Of a stretch of 62,063 nucleotides of DNA, positions 51,772 through 60,889 are shown piece by piece. The translations under genes were made by a program, and so were the position numbers. Positions within the stretch are counted from its first letter, which is position 1. The number at the start of each line of letters is the position of its first letter. Location: positions 1 to 62,063 of the forward strand of contig JAEZCJ010000004.1 of assembly GCA_023433615.1 (NCBI GenBank), in the 5' to 3' direction. This DNA is from Bacillota bacterium. GTDB taxonomy: Bacteria; Bacillota; Bacilli; Paenibacillales; Paenibacillaceae. The notes under the pieces are model-generated. The model was not told the DNA's origin and did no database searches. It saw only the letters and a list, made by a program, of their open reading frames with translations.

Positions 51772-53875
51772 CGTTTCCTCCTTCGGCGATCCGGCCTTCC
51801 CCGTCTCCTGCTCCGTACTCCCGAACCTTAGCCGGAAGCGTAATACGGAAATCGCTTCCTCTGCCTAGGACGCTCGCCGCGCCGATCTCGCCTTGATGGC
51901 GCGTCACGATCTCCCGGCATATCGCAAGGCCGAGCCCGCTCCCGGACTTGTCCTGCTGCTCGCCGGCGACTCGGTACCGGCGTTCGAAGATGCGGGATAG
52001 CTCGGACTCCGGAATGCCAGTACCGGTATCGGTCACATGGACGACGACATGGCCGCCATCCGTATCGCCGTTCGGCAGAAATTCGATCCATACCTTGATG
52101 ACGCCGTCTTCGGGCGTGTACTTCGCGGCATTCGTAACCAGGTTGGCGAATACGCGCTCGAACCGGAATCGGTCCAATCTTACCGACAGCTCCTTGCCGT
52201 GGGGCAGCGTGTAGCGAGGTTCTTCCCATAGCAGCGCGATCCGCTGCGCGTTTGTTTCGGCGGCATACTGGCTGCACAATTGGCGCAAGAATGGCTCGAT
52301 CGGCGCTTCCTCGAATTGAAACCGTATCTCCCCCGTCTTCAATTGGCTAAGTTCGATGACGTTATCGATCAGTCTCTCGAGCAGCAAGCTGCGCTCATAG
52401 ATGCGTCCGGCATACAGCGGCGCTTCCTCCTGCGGAATGACGGCCGTCTTCATGGCCTTGGCGAAGCCTTTGATCGCCGTGATCGGTGTCGAGAGATCAT
52501 GGTAGACTTCCGCCATCAACGTGCTGCGAACGTTCTCGATCCGGTTCAACGATCGGTTCCCTTGCTCCAGCTTCCGGTTCAACGCTTCAAGAGCGGAGGT
52601 GCGCTGCCGAATCGTCTCTTCCTGCGTCGCAATCACGCGATCCAATTCGATCGAGAGCACTTCCGACTTGGTAACGGCCCGCGTGAAGAAGCGCGATAGA
52701 TTAAGCAACTGGGTGAGCAGGAAGAACAGCAGGCCGAACGAGACGAGGCCTCCGGACGGCACGAAGCCGGTATAGTACAACACTTCGTGAATGACGGCGA
52801 GGAAGAAGCCGAGAAAGCCGACCATGTTGATGCCGGAACCCGATCGCCGCAGAAGCGCTGCGCGAATGTAGACATACATGACGTATAGGAATACGGGCAG
52901 CAGCAGCGCGATAATGTACGCAACCATGAATTCCGTATATGCCTTGGCCGGCGAGACGAGCACGAATGCCGCGAATCCGGCCAATGCGGCAGCGAATAGC
53001 GGGAATAGGCGCCGAATCGCATCCTGCGGATACTGTTTGTCCACGAACGCGGCTAAGCATAGAAGCGTCGCGATCTCCGACAAGTATTCCAGCTTGACCC
53101 CCCACTCCCAAGACAACCCGGGGAACAGGACGTAAGCGAACGATGCGCCTAGCAGGGAAGACCTTACGCAGATAGCCAGGCAGATAAGGCCGAACCATAA
53201 CGCGGCGCGTTCCTGCTTGCGGAAGAAGTAGAGGAAGATCGAGAATATCGTCATGAGCAGCAAGCTTCCGGTCATGACGGTCCCGGCCATGACCCGATCG
53301 CGATGCCGCGAAGCGAGCTTGTCGGAGGTCCCCAATTCGATGCTCTCCCAGATCCCTCCCGTGCGCTGCACGAAGTTGGAAACCTGAATGACGATTTCGT
53401 TGTCGCCTAGGCGCGGCACGAAGAAGTGGATTCTCGGATAGCTCCTCGGCGTCATGCTCGCGTAATCGGTTCCGACGATTCCGCTGCCGTCCATCGGATT
53501 GCCGTTGATCCAGAGCCTGTAGGCGGAGGCTATATTGTTGACGTATAACGCAAGCGGTTGGCCGGCGGCTGCCTCGGATAGCCGTATTGTCGTCCGATAG
53601 GTAGCATAACCTTCATTCGTTAGGGGCTGTCCGTCGATCGAATAGGACTTCCACTCGGCAGGAATGGAGACGATTTGCGCGTTCCCGGGCTGGCCGCCGG
53701 CATAATCGCGCGGTTCGAGCAGGCGATTCCAATGGAATTCCCAAGGCCCGTCCAACTGCACGATCGCGTCCTCGTCCGGATGCCAATGATGCAGGTCTTG
53801 GCTCGCCCAGACCTGCGGCGATGCCATGCACCCTATGATGAACCCGAGAAGCAAGCAAGCGACGAATTGTTTCAT
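51746..53875 (-). CDS. 7TMR-DISM sensor histidine kinase
   Basis: About 709 residues. Signal peptide, extracellular jelly-roll domain resembling the sugar-binding domain of GH2 enzymes (about 30-185, with DGPWEFHWNRLLEP and YRLWINGNPM), a seven-helix 7TMR-DISM unit (about 197-402), a coiled coil, HisKA (His459 in EVYHDLSTP) and HATPase (NLVTNAAKYTPEDG, GSGLGLAIC). Such ectodomains usually see carbohydrate or envelope ligands. Start: ATG at 53875 with GGGA 7 bases upstream; a TTG at 53899 is possible. Coupled to the OmpR regulator. Its position between the peptide locus and xylan genes leaves the stimulus ambiguous. Confidence 0.92.
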   Translation of the reverse strand: MKQFVACLLLGFIIGCMASPQVWASQDLHHWHPDEDAIVQLDGPWEFHWNRLLEPRDYAGGQPGNAQIVSIPAEWKSYSIDGQPLTNEGYATYRTTIRLSEAAAGQPLALYVNNIASAYRLWINGNPMDGSGIVGTDYASMTPRSYPRIHFFVPRLGDNEIVIQVSNFVQRTGGIWESIELGTSDKLASRHRDRVMAGTVMTGSLLLMTIFSIFLYFFRKQERAALWFGLICLAICVRSSLLGASFAYVLFPGLSWEWGVKLEYLSEIATLLCLAAFVDKQYPQDAIRRLFPLFAAALAGFAAFVLVSPAKAYTEFMVAYIIALLLPVFLYVMYVYIRAALLRRSGSGINMVGFLGFFLAVIHEVLYYTGFVPSGGLVSFGLLFFLLTQLLNLSRFFTRAVTKSEVLSIELDRVIATQEETIRQRTSALEALNRKLEQGNRSLNRIENVRSTLMAEVYHDLSTPITAIKGFAKAMKTAVIPQEEAPLYAGRIYERSLLLERLIDNVIELSQLKTGEIRFQFEEAPIEPFLRQLCSQYAAETNAQRIALLWEEPRYTLPHGKELSVRLDRFRFERVFANLVTNAAKYTPEDGVIKVWIEFLPNGDTDGGHVVVHVTDTGTGIPESELSRIFERRYRVAGEQQDKSGSGLGLAICREIVTRHQGEIGAASVLGRGSDFRITLPAKVREYGAGDGEGRIAEGGNDGHEYSVD

Positions 53876-53946
53876 TAACGAATCCCAACCTCGCGACAAA
53901 TGTACGTAAATGGAATATCGGAAATTCCGTCGCGCTGTGTGAGCAA

Positions 53947-53988
53947 CCGGAAAAAAGCCCCCGGAAGAACGCGATTGCGCAAGCGTTC
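53947..53988 (-). terminator. possible terminator after the xylosidase gene
   Basis: GAACGC/GCGTTC stem around a TTGCGCAA palindrome, then on the minus strand a G-rich stretch and TTTTTT. Placed between the GH43 gene and the kinase gene; the geometry is imperfect. Confidence 0.35.
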
Positions 53989-54039
53989 AGCATAGGGGAC
54001 CCTTGATTACAAACATCCTATAAAGTTCTGGCAGTTCGC

Positions 54040-55560
54040 TTAGTCGTTCCCTTCGTACGCGAACCAGTCGAAATGGGCCGGCGATGCCGAACGCAAGCCG
54101 TTCCCCGTCGCGTACATCGCGATCATGACGCCTGTGAACCCGCCTGCAACCTCCGTCGCCAGCATCGCGCATTCGCCCTGTCCGAACTCATACGGCTGCC
54201 CTTGCCCGTCCGACGAGAAGCTGAACACGTAACGTTCTTTGTCCGCGCGAACGCTGAGCACGATCGATTCGCCGTTCCATGGCGCTTCGTTCTCGACCTT
54301 CCACAGACTGCCGAGCCTCCTGCGGAGAATGATCTTGCGATTGCCCCCGATTCTGGCAACGGCGATCTCATAGTGGAATCGTTCGTTCATGTAGACGGTC
54401 AATCCAGCTTCTTCCCCGTCCTGCTGCGGGTCGAACGTCAGATGTGCGGACGCTGTGCAATCGAAGTGCTGCTGCCTCCTGCCGACGAACGCGTGAACCC
54501 CGTTCTCGTTCAAGGACGTCGGTGCCCCATACAAGGTGAGGCAGCTTGGACGCTCCGTCAGCGACCAATTGGCCGGATCGGGCGAACGCATGAAATTCCA
54601 CAGCGGCGCAAGCGCGGTGCTGTCGAAGTCCTCTCTTGCCGGCAGCAGCTCCGATGATTCCAACGGCTTGAGCGGGAGACTCCCGGCAGACATCGTCTCG
54701 CTCACTTCCCCATTGTCGCCGATAATCGGCCAGCCCTCTTCCGACCAAGTAACAGGCGCCAGGAACGTCTCGCGCCCGAGGTGGTGCCGGAACGGGTAGC
54801 CCACCGGGCGGATTCCCAGGAATACGGCCCACCAGCTGCCGTCCGGCGCTTGGACGAGATCCGCATGTCCTGTCGCGTGAATCGTCTTCAGCCTGCTCCG
54901 ATGCGTCAGGATCGGGTTGTGCGGGCAGCTCTCGTACGGGCCGTCCGGCCGCTTGCTCCTGGCGATGGTCTCCATGTGGCCGTACTCGGTGCCGCCTTCG
55001 GCGATCATGAGATAATACCATTCCCCGACACGATAGATATGGGGCGCTTCGGGATACTGGCCGCCAGTCCCCCGCCATAGCTGCACCGGCTCCGACAGAC
55101 GCTTGCCCGTCTCGATGTCGATCCGGCTCTGATAGGTGCCTTGATTCGCCGAAGACGTGATATAGACCGTGCCGTCTTCGTCGAAGAACAGGTCGGGGTC
55201 GATGCCCGGCTGATCGACGAAGACGGGATCGGACCATTCGCCGTGGGGATCGTTCGTATGCACGTAGAAGTTGCCGCCGCCCGATACGTTCGTGGTCACC
55301 ATGTAGAAGGTGCCGTTATGTACGCGGATCGTCGGCGCATAGACGCCGCCTGAGCTCCCGGCCTTGCTCAGGTCCAGCTGCGCGGTGCGCGTCAAGCAAT
55401 GGCCGATCTGGCGCCAGTTCACGAGGTCGGTGCTATGGAAGATCGGTACGCCTGGGAAGTACTCGAACGAGCTGGTCACCAAGTAATAGTCGTCGCCATG
55501 ACGACAGACGCTGGGATCGGGATGAAAGCCGCTGATGACGGGATTGCGATAGGTTGTCAT
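54040..55560 (-). CDS. xynB: glycoside hydrolase family 43 beta-xylosidase
   Basis: 506 residues, cytoplasmic. Five-bladed propeller with catalytic base Asp15 (HPDPSV), pKa modulator near Asp121 (GIDPDLFFDEDG) and acid Glu171 (QYPEAPHIY), followed by the C-terminal beta-sandwich (about 305-506) of the XynB group. It releases xylose, and often arabinose, from short xylo-oligosaccharides. Length is near the ~535 of Bacillus XynB. AGGAG about 12 bases before the ATG; a TATAAT on the minus strand at 55605-55610 may be its -10. Neighbouring GH43 and GH10 genes fit a xylan-oligosaccharide pathway. Confidence 0.92.
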   Translation of the reverse strand: MTTYRNPVISGFHPDPSVCRHGDDYYLVTSSFEYFPGVPIFHSTDLVNWRQIGHCLTRTAQLDLSKAGSSGGVYAPTIRVHNGTFYMVTTNVSGGGNFYVHTNDPHGEWSDPVFVDQPGIDPDLFFDEDGTVYITSSANQGTYQSRIDIETGKRLSEPVQLWRGTGGQYPEAPHIYRVGEWYYLMIAEGGTEYGHMETIARSKRPDGPYESCPHNPILTHRSRLKTIHATGHADLVQAPDGSWWAVFLGIRPVGYPFRHHLGRETFLAPVTWSEEGWPIIGDNGEVSETMSAGSLPLKPLESSELLPAREDFDSTALAPLWNFMRSPDPANWSLTERPSCLTLYGAPTSLNENGVHAFVGRRQQHFDCTASAHLTFDPQQDGEEAGLTVYMNERFHYEIAVARIGGNRKIILRRRLGSLWKVENEAPWNGESIVLSVRADKERYVFSFSSDGQGQPYEFGQGECAMLATEVAGGFTGVMIAMYATGNGLRSASPAHFDWFAYEGND

Positions 55561-55625
55561 ATGTGCTGAACGCTCCTCTGTTGGACATATTCGAATACGA
55601 TTCCATTATACACGTAACTTCGCGA

Positions 55626-57515
55626 TTAGACGCCAGTGAGTTCCTCCGGTCTCATCGCCTTCAGCTGCTGCTCATAGAGCTTGCGGTACAGCCCGCCTTC
55701 GCGCAGCAGCTCGCGGTGCGTGCCGCGCTGCACGACTGCCCCCTCGTCGATCACGAGAATCTGGTCGGCCCGCACGACGGTAGCCAGCCTGTGCGCGATG
55801 ATGAACGTCGTCCTCCCTTTCATCAGCCGCTCAAGCGCCTCGGTCACGAGCGCTTCGGATTCCGAATCGAGCGCCGAGGTCGCTTCGTCGAGGATGAGGA
55901 TGCGCGGGTCCTTCAAGAGCGCCCTGGCAATCGCAAGCCGCTGCTTCTGGCCGCCCGATAAGCGCATGCCCCGCTCGCCGATGGCCGTGTCGTAGCCGTC
56001 CGTGAACTGCGCGATGAATTCATGCGCATTGGCCGACTGCGCTGCCGCGATCATGTCCGCCTCCGTCGCCTCGGGGCGGCCGTATAGCAGGTTATCCCGA
56101 ATCGAGCCCGAGAACAGGATATTGTCCTGCAGCACGATCGCCATATGCTTGCGCAGATCGGCCAGCTTGTAATCTCGGATATCGACGCCGTCGATACGTA
56201 CCGTCCCTGTAATGGGATCATCGAACCGCGGGATCATGTTGATGATCGTCGATTTGCCGGCGCCGCTCGGCCCGACAAGCGCGATCGTCTCCCCCACGCC
56301 TGCCTTGAATGAGACGTTCTCGATGCCGCGCCGTTCCTCGAGCCGGACCTCTGGCGGCAGCGGCCGCGTATTCGTCGGCTTCCAGAAGAACTTGCCGGGA
56401 GCCTTCTCCCGCTCGATAATCTCCGGCTGCTGCCCCCAGCCCTTGCCGTTCGCGAACACATGGTTGCGCATCGTATACGTGTAGGTGACGCGGTCGAATT
56501 CGACCGTCCCCCGGCAAGTCGGCAGCGCCCGTGCGTTCTGCTGCTCGACGACGCTCGGCTGCTCGTCGAATATTTCGAACACGCGCTCAATGTTGGTGAT
56601 CGCGTTCTGGATCGTGACGTTCGCTTCGGCGAACCGTTGAATCGGCCCGTAGAGATTTCCGAGCAGCATGTTGAACGCCACGATCTCGCCGGCAGTCATC
56701 CGACCGCTCAGCACGAGCCCTCCGCCGATCAGCCAGATCAGCAGGCCGCCGGCATGCGCGAACGACTCGCTGAGCCGTCCCAGCGTATTCGAATACAGCA
56801 TCGCGGCCACCGCATGCTTGTAGTGCTGCTGCGCTTGCCGTTCGAATCGTTCCTTCTCCAGCTTCTCGCCGCCGAATGCCTGCACGACCCGGATGCCGCC
56901 CATCCGTTCGACGAGCGTGCCGGAGACGCGTTCCAACTGCCGATGCACGGCCCGCCATGCCAGTCGGATATAGACGTTCATGTTCGTGAAGGACAGGTAA
57001 TAGAGCGGCATGATGGCCAGCGAGATCAGCGTCAGCGTCACGTTCATCCGGAACAGCAGCACGGCCGCGAATCCGACAAGCAAGAGATCCAATACCAGAT
57101 TAATGATGCCGCCGCCGATCAGATTCTGCGCCCCGCCGATATCATGAATGACGCGCGAGGATAACGCTCCGACCTGGCGCTGCTCGTAGAATCCGACGGA
57201 CATGCGCTGCAGATGCGCGTACAGCTCGGTGCGCAGCTTCAGCATCATGCGATTGCCCAGAATGGCCGAGCTATGATTGCGCGCGAAATTGACCGCCGTC
57301 CCTGCGAACAGGATGGCGGCCATCCAGCCGACCGTCTCGTATAGACTGGTTCCTTCCTTGCCGGCAAGGACGTCATCGATCAGCGTCTGCGTGAATAGCG
57401 GAAGCGACAACGGCCCTGCGAATTGCAGGATGCCTAGAAATATGATGAAGCCGATCATCCACCAGTACGGTCTGGCCCACAGCAAATAGCGTTTGACTGG
57501 ACTCAGCGGGTCCAC
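55626..57515 (-). CDS. ABC exporter half-transporter (fused membrane and ATPase domains)
   Basis: 629 residues. Six-helix exporter domain (about 15-325) then ATPase with GPSGAGKST, LSGGQKQRL, LILDEATSALD and IIAHRLATV; BmrA/LmrA-like, probably a homodimeric drug or lipid exporter. An extra ~45-residue segment between the first ATPase strands (around GKGWGQQPEIIEREKAPGKF) is not usual. Start unclear: AGGAGG overlaps the GTG at 57515; a CTG at 57506 has ideal 8-base spacing, and no ATG exists. Its place among xylan genes suggests either sugar export or chance. Confidence 0.9.
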   Translation of the reverse strand: MDPLSPVKRYLLWARPYWWMIGFIIFLGILQFAGPLSLPLFTQTLIDDVLAGKEGTSLYETVGWMAAILFAGTAVNFARNHSSAILGNRMMLKLRTELYAHLQRMSVGFYEQRQVGALSSRVIHDIGGAQNLIGGGIINLVLDLLLVGFAAVLLFRMNVTLTLISLAIMPLYYLSFTNMNVYIRLAWRAVHRQLERVSGTLVERMGGIRVVQAFGGEKLEKERFERQAQQHYKHAVAAMLYSNTLGRLSESFAHAGGLLIWLIGGGLVLSGRMTAGEIVAFNMLLGNLYGPIQRFAEANVTIQNAITNIERVFEIFDEQPSVVEQQNARALPTCRGTVEFDRVTYTYTMRNHVFANGKGWGQQPEIIEREKAPGKFFWKPTNTRPLPPEVRLEERRGIENVSFKAGVGETIALVGPSGAGKSTIINMIPRFDDPITGTVRIDGVDIRDYKLADLRKHMAIVLQDNILFSGSIRDNLLYGRPEATEADMIAAAQSANAHEFIAQFTDGYDTAIGERGMRLSGGQKQRLAIARALLKDPRILILDEATSALDSESEALVTEALERLMKGRTTFIIAHRLATVVRADQILVIDEGAVVQRGTHRELLREGGLYRKLYEQQLKAMRPEELTGV

Positions 57516-57534
57516 CTCCTAGTCTCTCATGAGA

Positions 57535-57566
57535 AAAGGCAGTCAGGCTGCAAGGGCCGGACTGCC
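57535..57566 (-). terminator. intrinsic terminator of the GH10-GH43 operon
   Basis: GGCAGTC/GACTGCC stem extended by CGG/CCT-type pairs, followed on the minus strand by TTTTC. Lies 20 bases past the GH43 stop. Confidence 0.65.
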
Positions 57567-57585
57567 GTATGTGTCGGACCGAACT

Positions 57586-59106
57586 TTACGAATTCATCCG
57601 CTTGCTATAGCACAAATAGTCATAATCCACATAGCCGCCGGCTTCCTTGGTTGCGTAGTTGAACAGACCGATCCGACAGCCCATGAAGTGCTCGAGCGTA
57701 TAGCGGAGCTTCAGTTGTCTGCCTACGCGCTGCCAGCGGTCCCCTTCCGCTAAGTAGTAGAAGTCCGCGGTATCCGCGTTGTCCTCGAAGTTGAATTCGA
57801 TCTTCAAGGTGACGGTATCGTTCGCAAAGCGAATGCGTTCAACCGTCTCTTCGGTGCCGTCTCCCACGGCTGCAGTCATGGCAACGTATCGGTCGCCCTG
57901 CTCGTCGACCTGAATGCCGACAGTGCCGTAGTATCGCTGCAAGGCAACCAATCCGGCACGGTCGCCAGGCTTCATATGTGCCGCATCCAGCTTGGCGGAC
58001 ACGGTGCAGGCCGGTCCTTCCGTGCGCTGCGTCAGCGTGTTGCGCGCATATTCGACGGTGCGTGCCAGATGGCCTGTCGTGAGACGAAGGTGGCCCGGCC
58101 GCGCGGTAACGGACCAGAGGCTATTGTCCGGGTTATGGTTCCATTGCCAGTTAAGCGCCAGCTTGTTCTCGGCATAATCGAATTCGTCGCTGATGACGAG
58201 CGGCTTCGGCTCCGTGCTCGGAAGCGAGGCTTCGAACACGGCCGGCACTTTGCCGTCCACGCCGAATACAGGCCAATCGTCCTCCCAGGATACCGGCACG
58301 ACGCATGGGATCCGTCCGACGGCGCCGTGATCTTGGAAGAGGACGGCATACCAGCTGCCGTCAGGCGTGTCGACGATTCCGCCTTGCGCAACGCCGCAAT
58401 TATGATAGCCCATATCGTCGTCAAGCACGATTCTCGACTCGTACGGACCCAGCAGCTCCCGCGAACGGTAGACAAGGACTCTCCTGCGGCCGTTGCCGGT
58501 CCTCGGCCATTCGATGAAGAACAGATAATAATAGCCGTTAAGCTTGTAGGCATGGCAGCCTTCGCAGCGCAGCCCGATGCCGTCCCGCTCGGTCTCGAGG
58601 ACCAGCTGGTTGATGCCGTCCGGCTTCAGTGCCGCGGCATCGGCCGTCAATTCCGCGATTCGGATATCGCCGTTGCCGTGGAAGACGTAGACGCGGCCGT
58701 CGTCGTCGAACAGCATGCCCGGGTCATGGTGAAGACCGCCGAGCACGGACCGCTCCCATGGGCCGTTCTCGATATCGTTCGTCCGGTACATATAGAAGCG
58801 ATTCATGTCGTTGCAGGAGAAGCACACATAGTACGTCCCGTTATGGTAGCGCAGGCTGGCCGCCCACGAGCCTTTGCCGTATATTCCCTTGCCGTCCAGC
58901 AGATTGTGTGCGTCATTGTCCTCGAACGTGTCGTAGACATAATTGACGAGTTCCCAATCCTTCAGGTTCTCGGACTTCATGATCGGGCAGCCGGGCATCG
59001 AATGCATGCTCGTGCTGACCATGTAGAACGCAGACCCTACCCGTATGACGCTGACATCCGGGACATCGGACCAGATGACCGGATTCGTGACGACGGTTGA
59101 TTGCAC
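57586..59106 (-). CDS. glycoside hydrolase family 43 (xylosidase/arabinofuranosidase type)
   Basis: 506 residues, cytoplasmic. Propeller signatures: WSDVPDVSV (base Asp), HHDPGMLFDDDG (second Asp) and RCEGCHAYK (acid Glu), followed by a C-terminal beta-sandwich. Same architecture as the xylosidase at 54040-55560 but diverged, probably another subfamily (GH43_12-like, by impression), so it likely cuts a different linkage such as arabinofuranosyl. Start GTG at 59106 with AAGGAG 10 bases upstream. Second gene after GH10 (22-base gap), one operon. Confidence 0.9.
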   Translation of the reverse strand: MQSTVVTNPVIWSDVPDVSVIRVGSAFYMVSTSMHSMPGCPIMKSENLKDWELVNYVYDTFEDNDAHNLLDGKGIYGKGSWAASLRYHNGTYYVCFSCNDMNRFYMYRTNDIENGPWERSVLGGLHHDPGMLFDDDGRVYVFHGNGDIRIAELTADAAALKPDGINQLVLETERDGIGLRCEGCHAYKLNGYYYLFFIEWPRTGNGRRRVLVYRSRELLGPYESRIVLDDDMGYHNCGVAQGGIVDTPDGSWYAVLFQDHGAVGRIPCVVPVSWEDDWPVFGVDGKVPAVFEASLPSTEPKPLVISDEFDYAENKLALNWQWNHNPDNSLWSVTARPGHLRLTTGHLARTVEYARNTLTQRTEGPACTVSAKLDAAHMKPGDRAGLVALQRYYGTVGIQVDEQGDRYVAMTAAVGDGTEETVERIRFANDTVTLKIEFNFEDNADTADFYYLAEGDRWQRVGRQLKLRYTLEHFMGCRIGLFNYATKEAGGYVDYDYLCYSKRMNS

Positions 59107-59128
59107 GATCGTATCGCTCCTTTAATGA

Positions 59129-60142
59129 TTACAGCTTCGCTGCATCGATAACGTTCCAGAATGACTGCTTCGGCTGATGATTCGTATCGAATACGAACGG
59201 CCAATTTTTACGTCCCCGTACCGGAAAACCGTCCAGCCACGTGAAGTCGTCTGCCGCTCCCCAGAACGTGACGGAATCGATGGAAGCACGGTACTCCGCA
59301 AGCAGACGGAACAGTTGGCCATAGCGTTCCGCCTGACGCTCGAGCATCTCGGCCGTGGGCTCGGTCAAGTCCGTCCGCTTGTCGTCATGCAAGAACATCG
59401 ACACGTCCAATTCCGTGAGGTGCAGCTTCAGGCCCAGGCTCGCGTAACGCTCGATCGCCTCGCGGATATGGTCGAGCGCAGGAACCTCCAGATTCCAGTG
59501 CGCTTGAAGCCCGACGCCGTGGATCGGCACGCCATTGTCGAGGAGCGATTTGACGAGCGTGTATATTTTCTCGCGCTTCGCGGGCACGGATTCGTTGTAA
59601 TCGTTATAGAACAATAAGGCATCGGGATCGGCCGCGTGCGCATATTCGAATGCCTTGGAGATGAAATCCTCTCCCACGATGTCCAGCCACTTGGAAGGCC
59701 GCAGATGCTCGCCGTCCTTGTCCGAGATCGCTTCGTTCACGACATCCCACGCATAGATCTCGCCCTTGTAGCGCGTAACAACCGTATCGATATGCGCTTT
59801 CATTCTTGCCAGCAGCGTCTCCCGATCGACCGGTTCGCCATCCTTGTTCTCGAACACCCACTTCGAAGTCTGGTTGTGCCAGACGAGCGTATGGCCGCGA
59901 ACGCCCATGCCATGCTCCTTGGCGAACGCGAGCAGACGGTCCGCGTGCTCGAATGTATAGCGTCCTTCCTCCGGCTGCAATCGCTCGAATTTCATCTCGT
60001 TCTCGGCCGTGATGCTATTGAAGTGCTGTGCCAGCAGCTCCCGCTGCTTCTCGATCGTCCAAGGATTGACGGCCGCGCCGATCTTGAAATGATCCTTATA
60101 GGCTTCGTGGAGTTTGGGTATTGCGTTAACGTGCTCAGGCAT
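59129..60142 (-). CDS. glycoside hydrolase family 10 endo-beta-1,4-xylanase, intracellular
   Basis: 337 residues, catalytic domain only, no signal peptide. Acid/base Glu137 (WDVVNEAIS) and nucleophile Glu244 (HLTELDVSM); VRGHTLVWHNQ and TWLDGFPVRG are further hallmarks. Intracellular GH10 enzymes trim imported (methylglucurono)xylo-oligosaccharides. Start: GAGAGGGG 9 bases before the ATG at 60142; an earlier in-frame ATG overlaps that site. Promoter with a cre-like site directly upstream. A second GH10 gene begins at the right window edge. Confidence 0.95.
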   Translation of the reverse strand: MPEHVNAIPKLHEAYKDHFKIGAAVNPWTIEKQRELLAQHFNSITAENEMKFERLQPEEGRYTFEHADRLLAFAKEHGMGVRGHTLVWHNQTSKWVFENKDGEPVDRETLLARMKAHIDTVVTRYKGEIYAWDVVNEAISDKDGEHLRPSKWLDIVGEDFISKAFEYAHAADPDALLFYNDYNESVPAKREKIYTLVKSLLDNGVPIHGVGLQAHWNLEVPALDHIREAIERYASLGLKLHLTELDVSMFLHDDKRTDLTEPTAEMLERQAERYGQLFRLLAEYRASIDSVTFWGAADDFTWLDGFPVRGRKNWPFVFDTNHQPKQSFWNVIDAAKL

Positions 60143-60208
60143 TGACGTGTTCCCCTCTCTGTTCCTCATCAGCCTCTAACGGCTCATGGATAGTCCGATG
60201 ATAAGGAT

Positions 60209-60237
60209 AGTTTAGCGCTTACAGATGGAGGCGGCAA
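60209..60237 (-). promoter_or_regulatory. promoter of the GH10-GH43 operon with overlapping cre-like site
   Basis: On the minus strand TTGCCG (60232-60237), 17-base spacer, TAAACT (60209-60214). The spacer and -10 contain TGTAAGCGCTAAAC (60210-60223), matching the cre core TGNAANCGNW but not the last CA. CcpA bound there would block the polymerase. Confidence 0.45.
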
Positions 60238-60269
60238 CCCGTCAATGCGTTGGTGTGGCCACCTGCTGA

Positions 60270-60869
60270 TTAATTGGTGCAGGTAACCTTCGCGATAACG
60301 AACGGATATTCCGCATAGGCTTCATACCGCGCCAATTGCTCGATCGGATGCTTCCGCGCGCGGCAGTACGCTTCTATTAGCCCGACCGGTGAATGCTTCA
60401 GGTGTGCCATGTACATGAGATGCCCGCCTCGCTTGAGCAGGCTCATGCACCCGTCGAGACACCGTTCGAAATCCCCCGTCTCGCGGACGGCGGAACCGAT
60501 CAGCGTGACGAGATCATACTTCGCTGTCGGAAGATCGCTGTCGAAGATGCTCTTGTTCAAGACAGTCGCCGGATTCGGGTGTCCTTCTCTCCGCTGCCGG
60601 TAAGCAAAGATTTCGCATATACCCCTGTCGATATCGATGCTTGTCAGTTGGCCATGATTCTTAAGCCAATATCCTAAATAATCGTCCCAGTCTCCGGTAC
60701 CGATCCCGACGTTGCATACTTGGAGCCCATCCGTCAGCGCGAATGACCTTCTGACATAATCCCTCGTAATCATCTCTGCATGCAGGCATCCCGGAGATAG
60801 ATTCCACTCGCCCGCCTCCGGGCCTCTGAGCTCCAGATAGTAGCGCAGCAGCCGCTCTTCAAGATTCAT
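60270..60869 (-). CDS. class I SAM-dependent methyltransferase
   Basis: 199 residues. VCNVGIGTGDWDDYLG is motif I binding S-adenosylmethionine, SIDIDRGICE carries the acidic end of strand 2, and YDLVTLIGSAVRE is motif IV. No substrate-specific domain recognised. RBS GAGGGG 5 bases before the ATG. The acetyltransferase gene lies 20 bases upstream on the same strand, so they may be cotranscribed. Confidence 0.82.
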   Translation of the reverse strand: MNLEERLLRYYLELRGPEAGEWNLSPGCLHAEMITRDYVRRSFALTDGLQVCNVGIGTGDWDDYLGYWLKNHGQLTSIDIDRGICEIFAYRQRREGHPNPATVLNKSIFDSDLPTAKYDLVTLIGSAVRETGDFERCLDGCMSLLKRGGHLMYMAHLKHSPVGLIEAYCRARKHPIEQLARYEAYAEYPFVIAKVTCTN

Positions 60870-60889
60870 GGCATCCCCTCACAGTACGA

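Noticed and set aside
57976..59100. 374-codon plus-strand frame opposite the GH43 gene
   Set aside because: Antisense shadow; the minus strand carries clear GH43 catalytic motifs.
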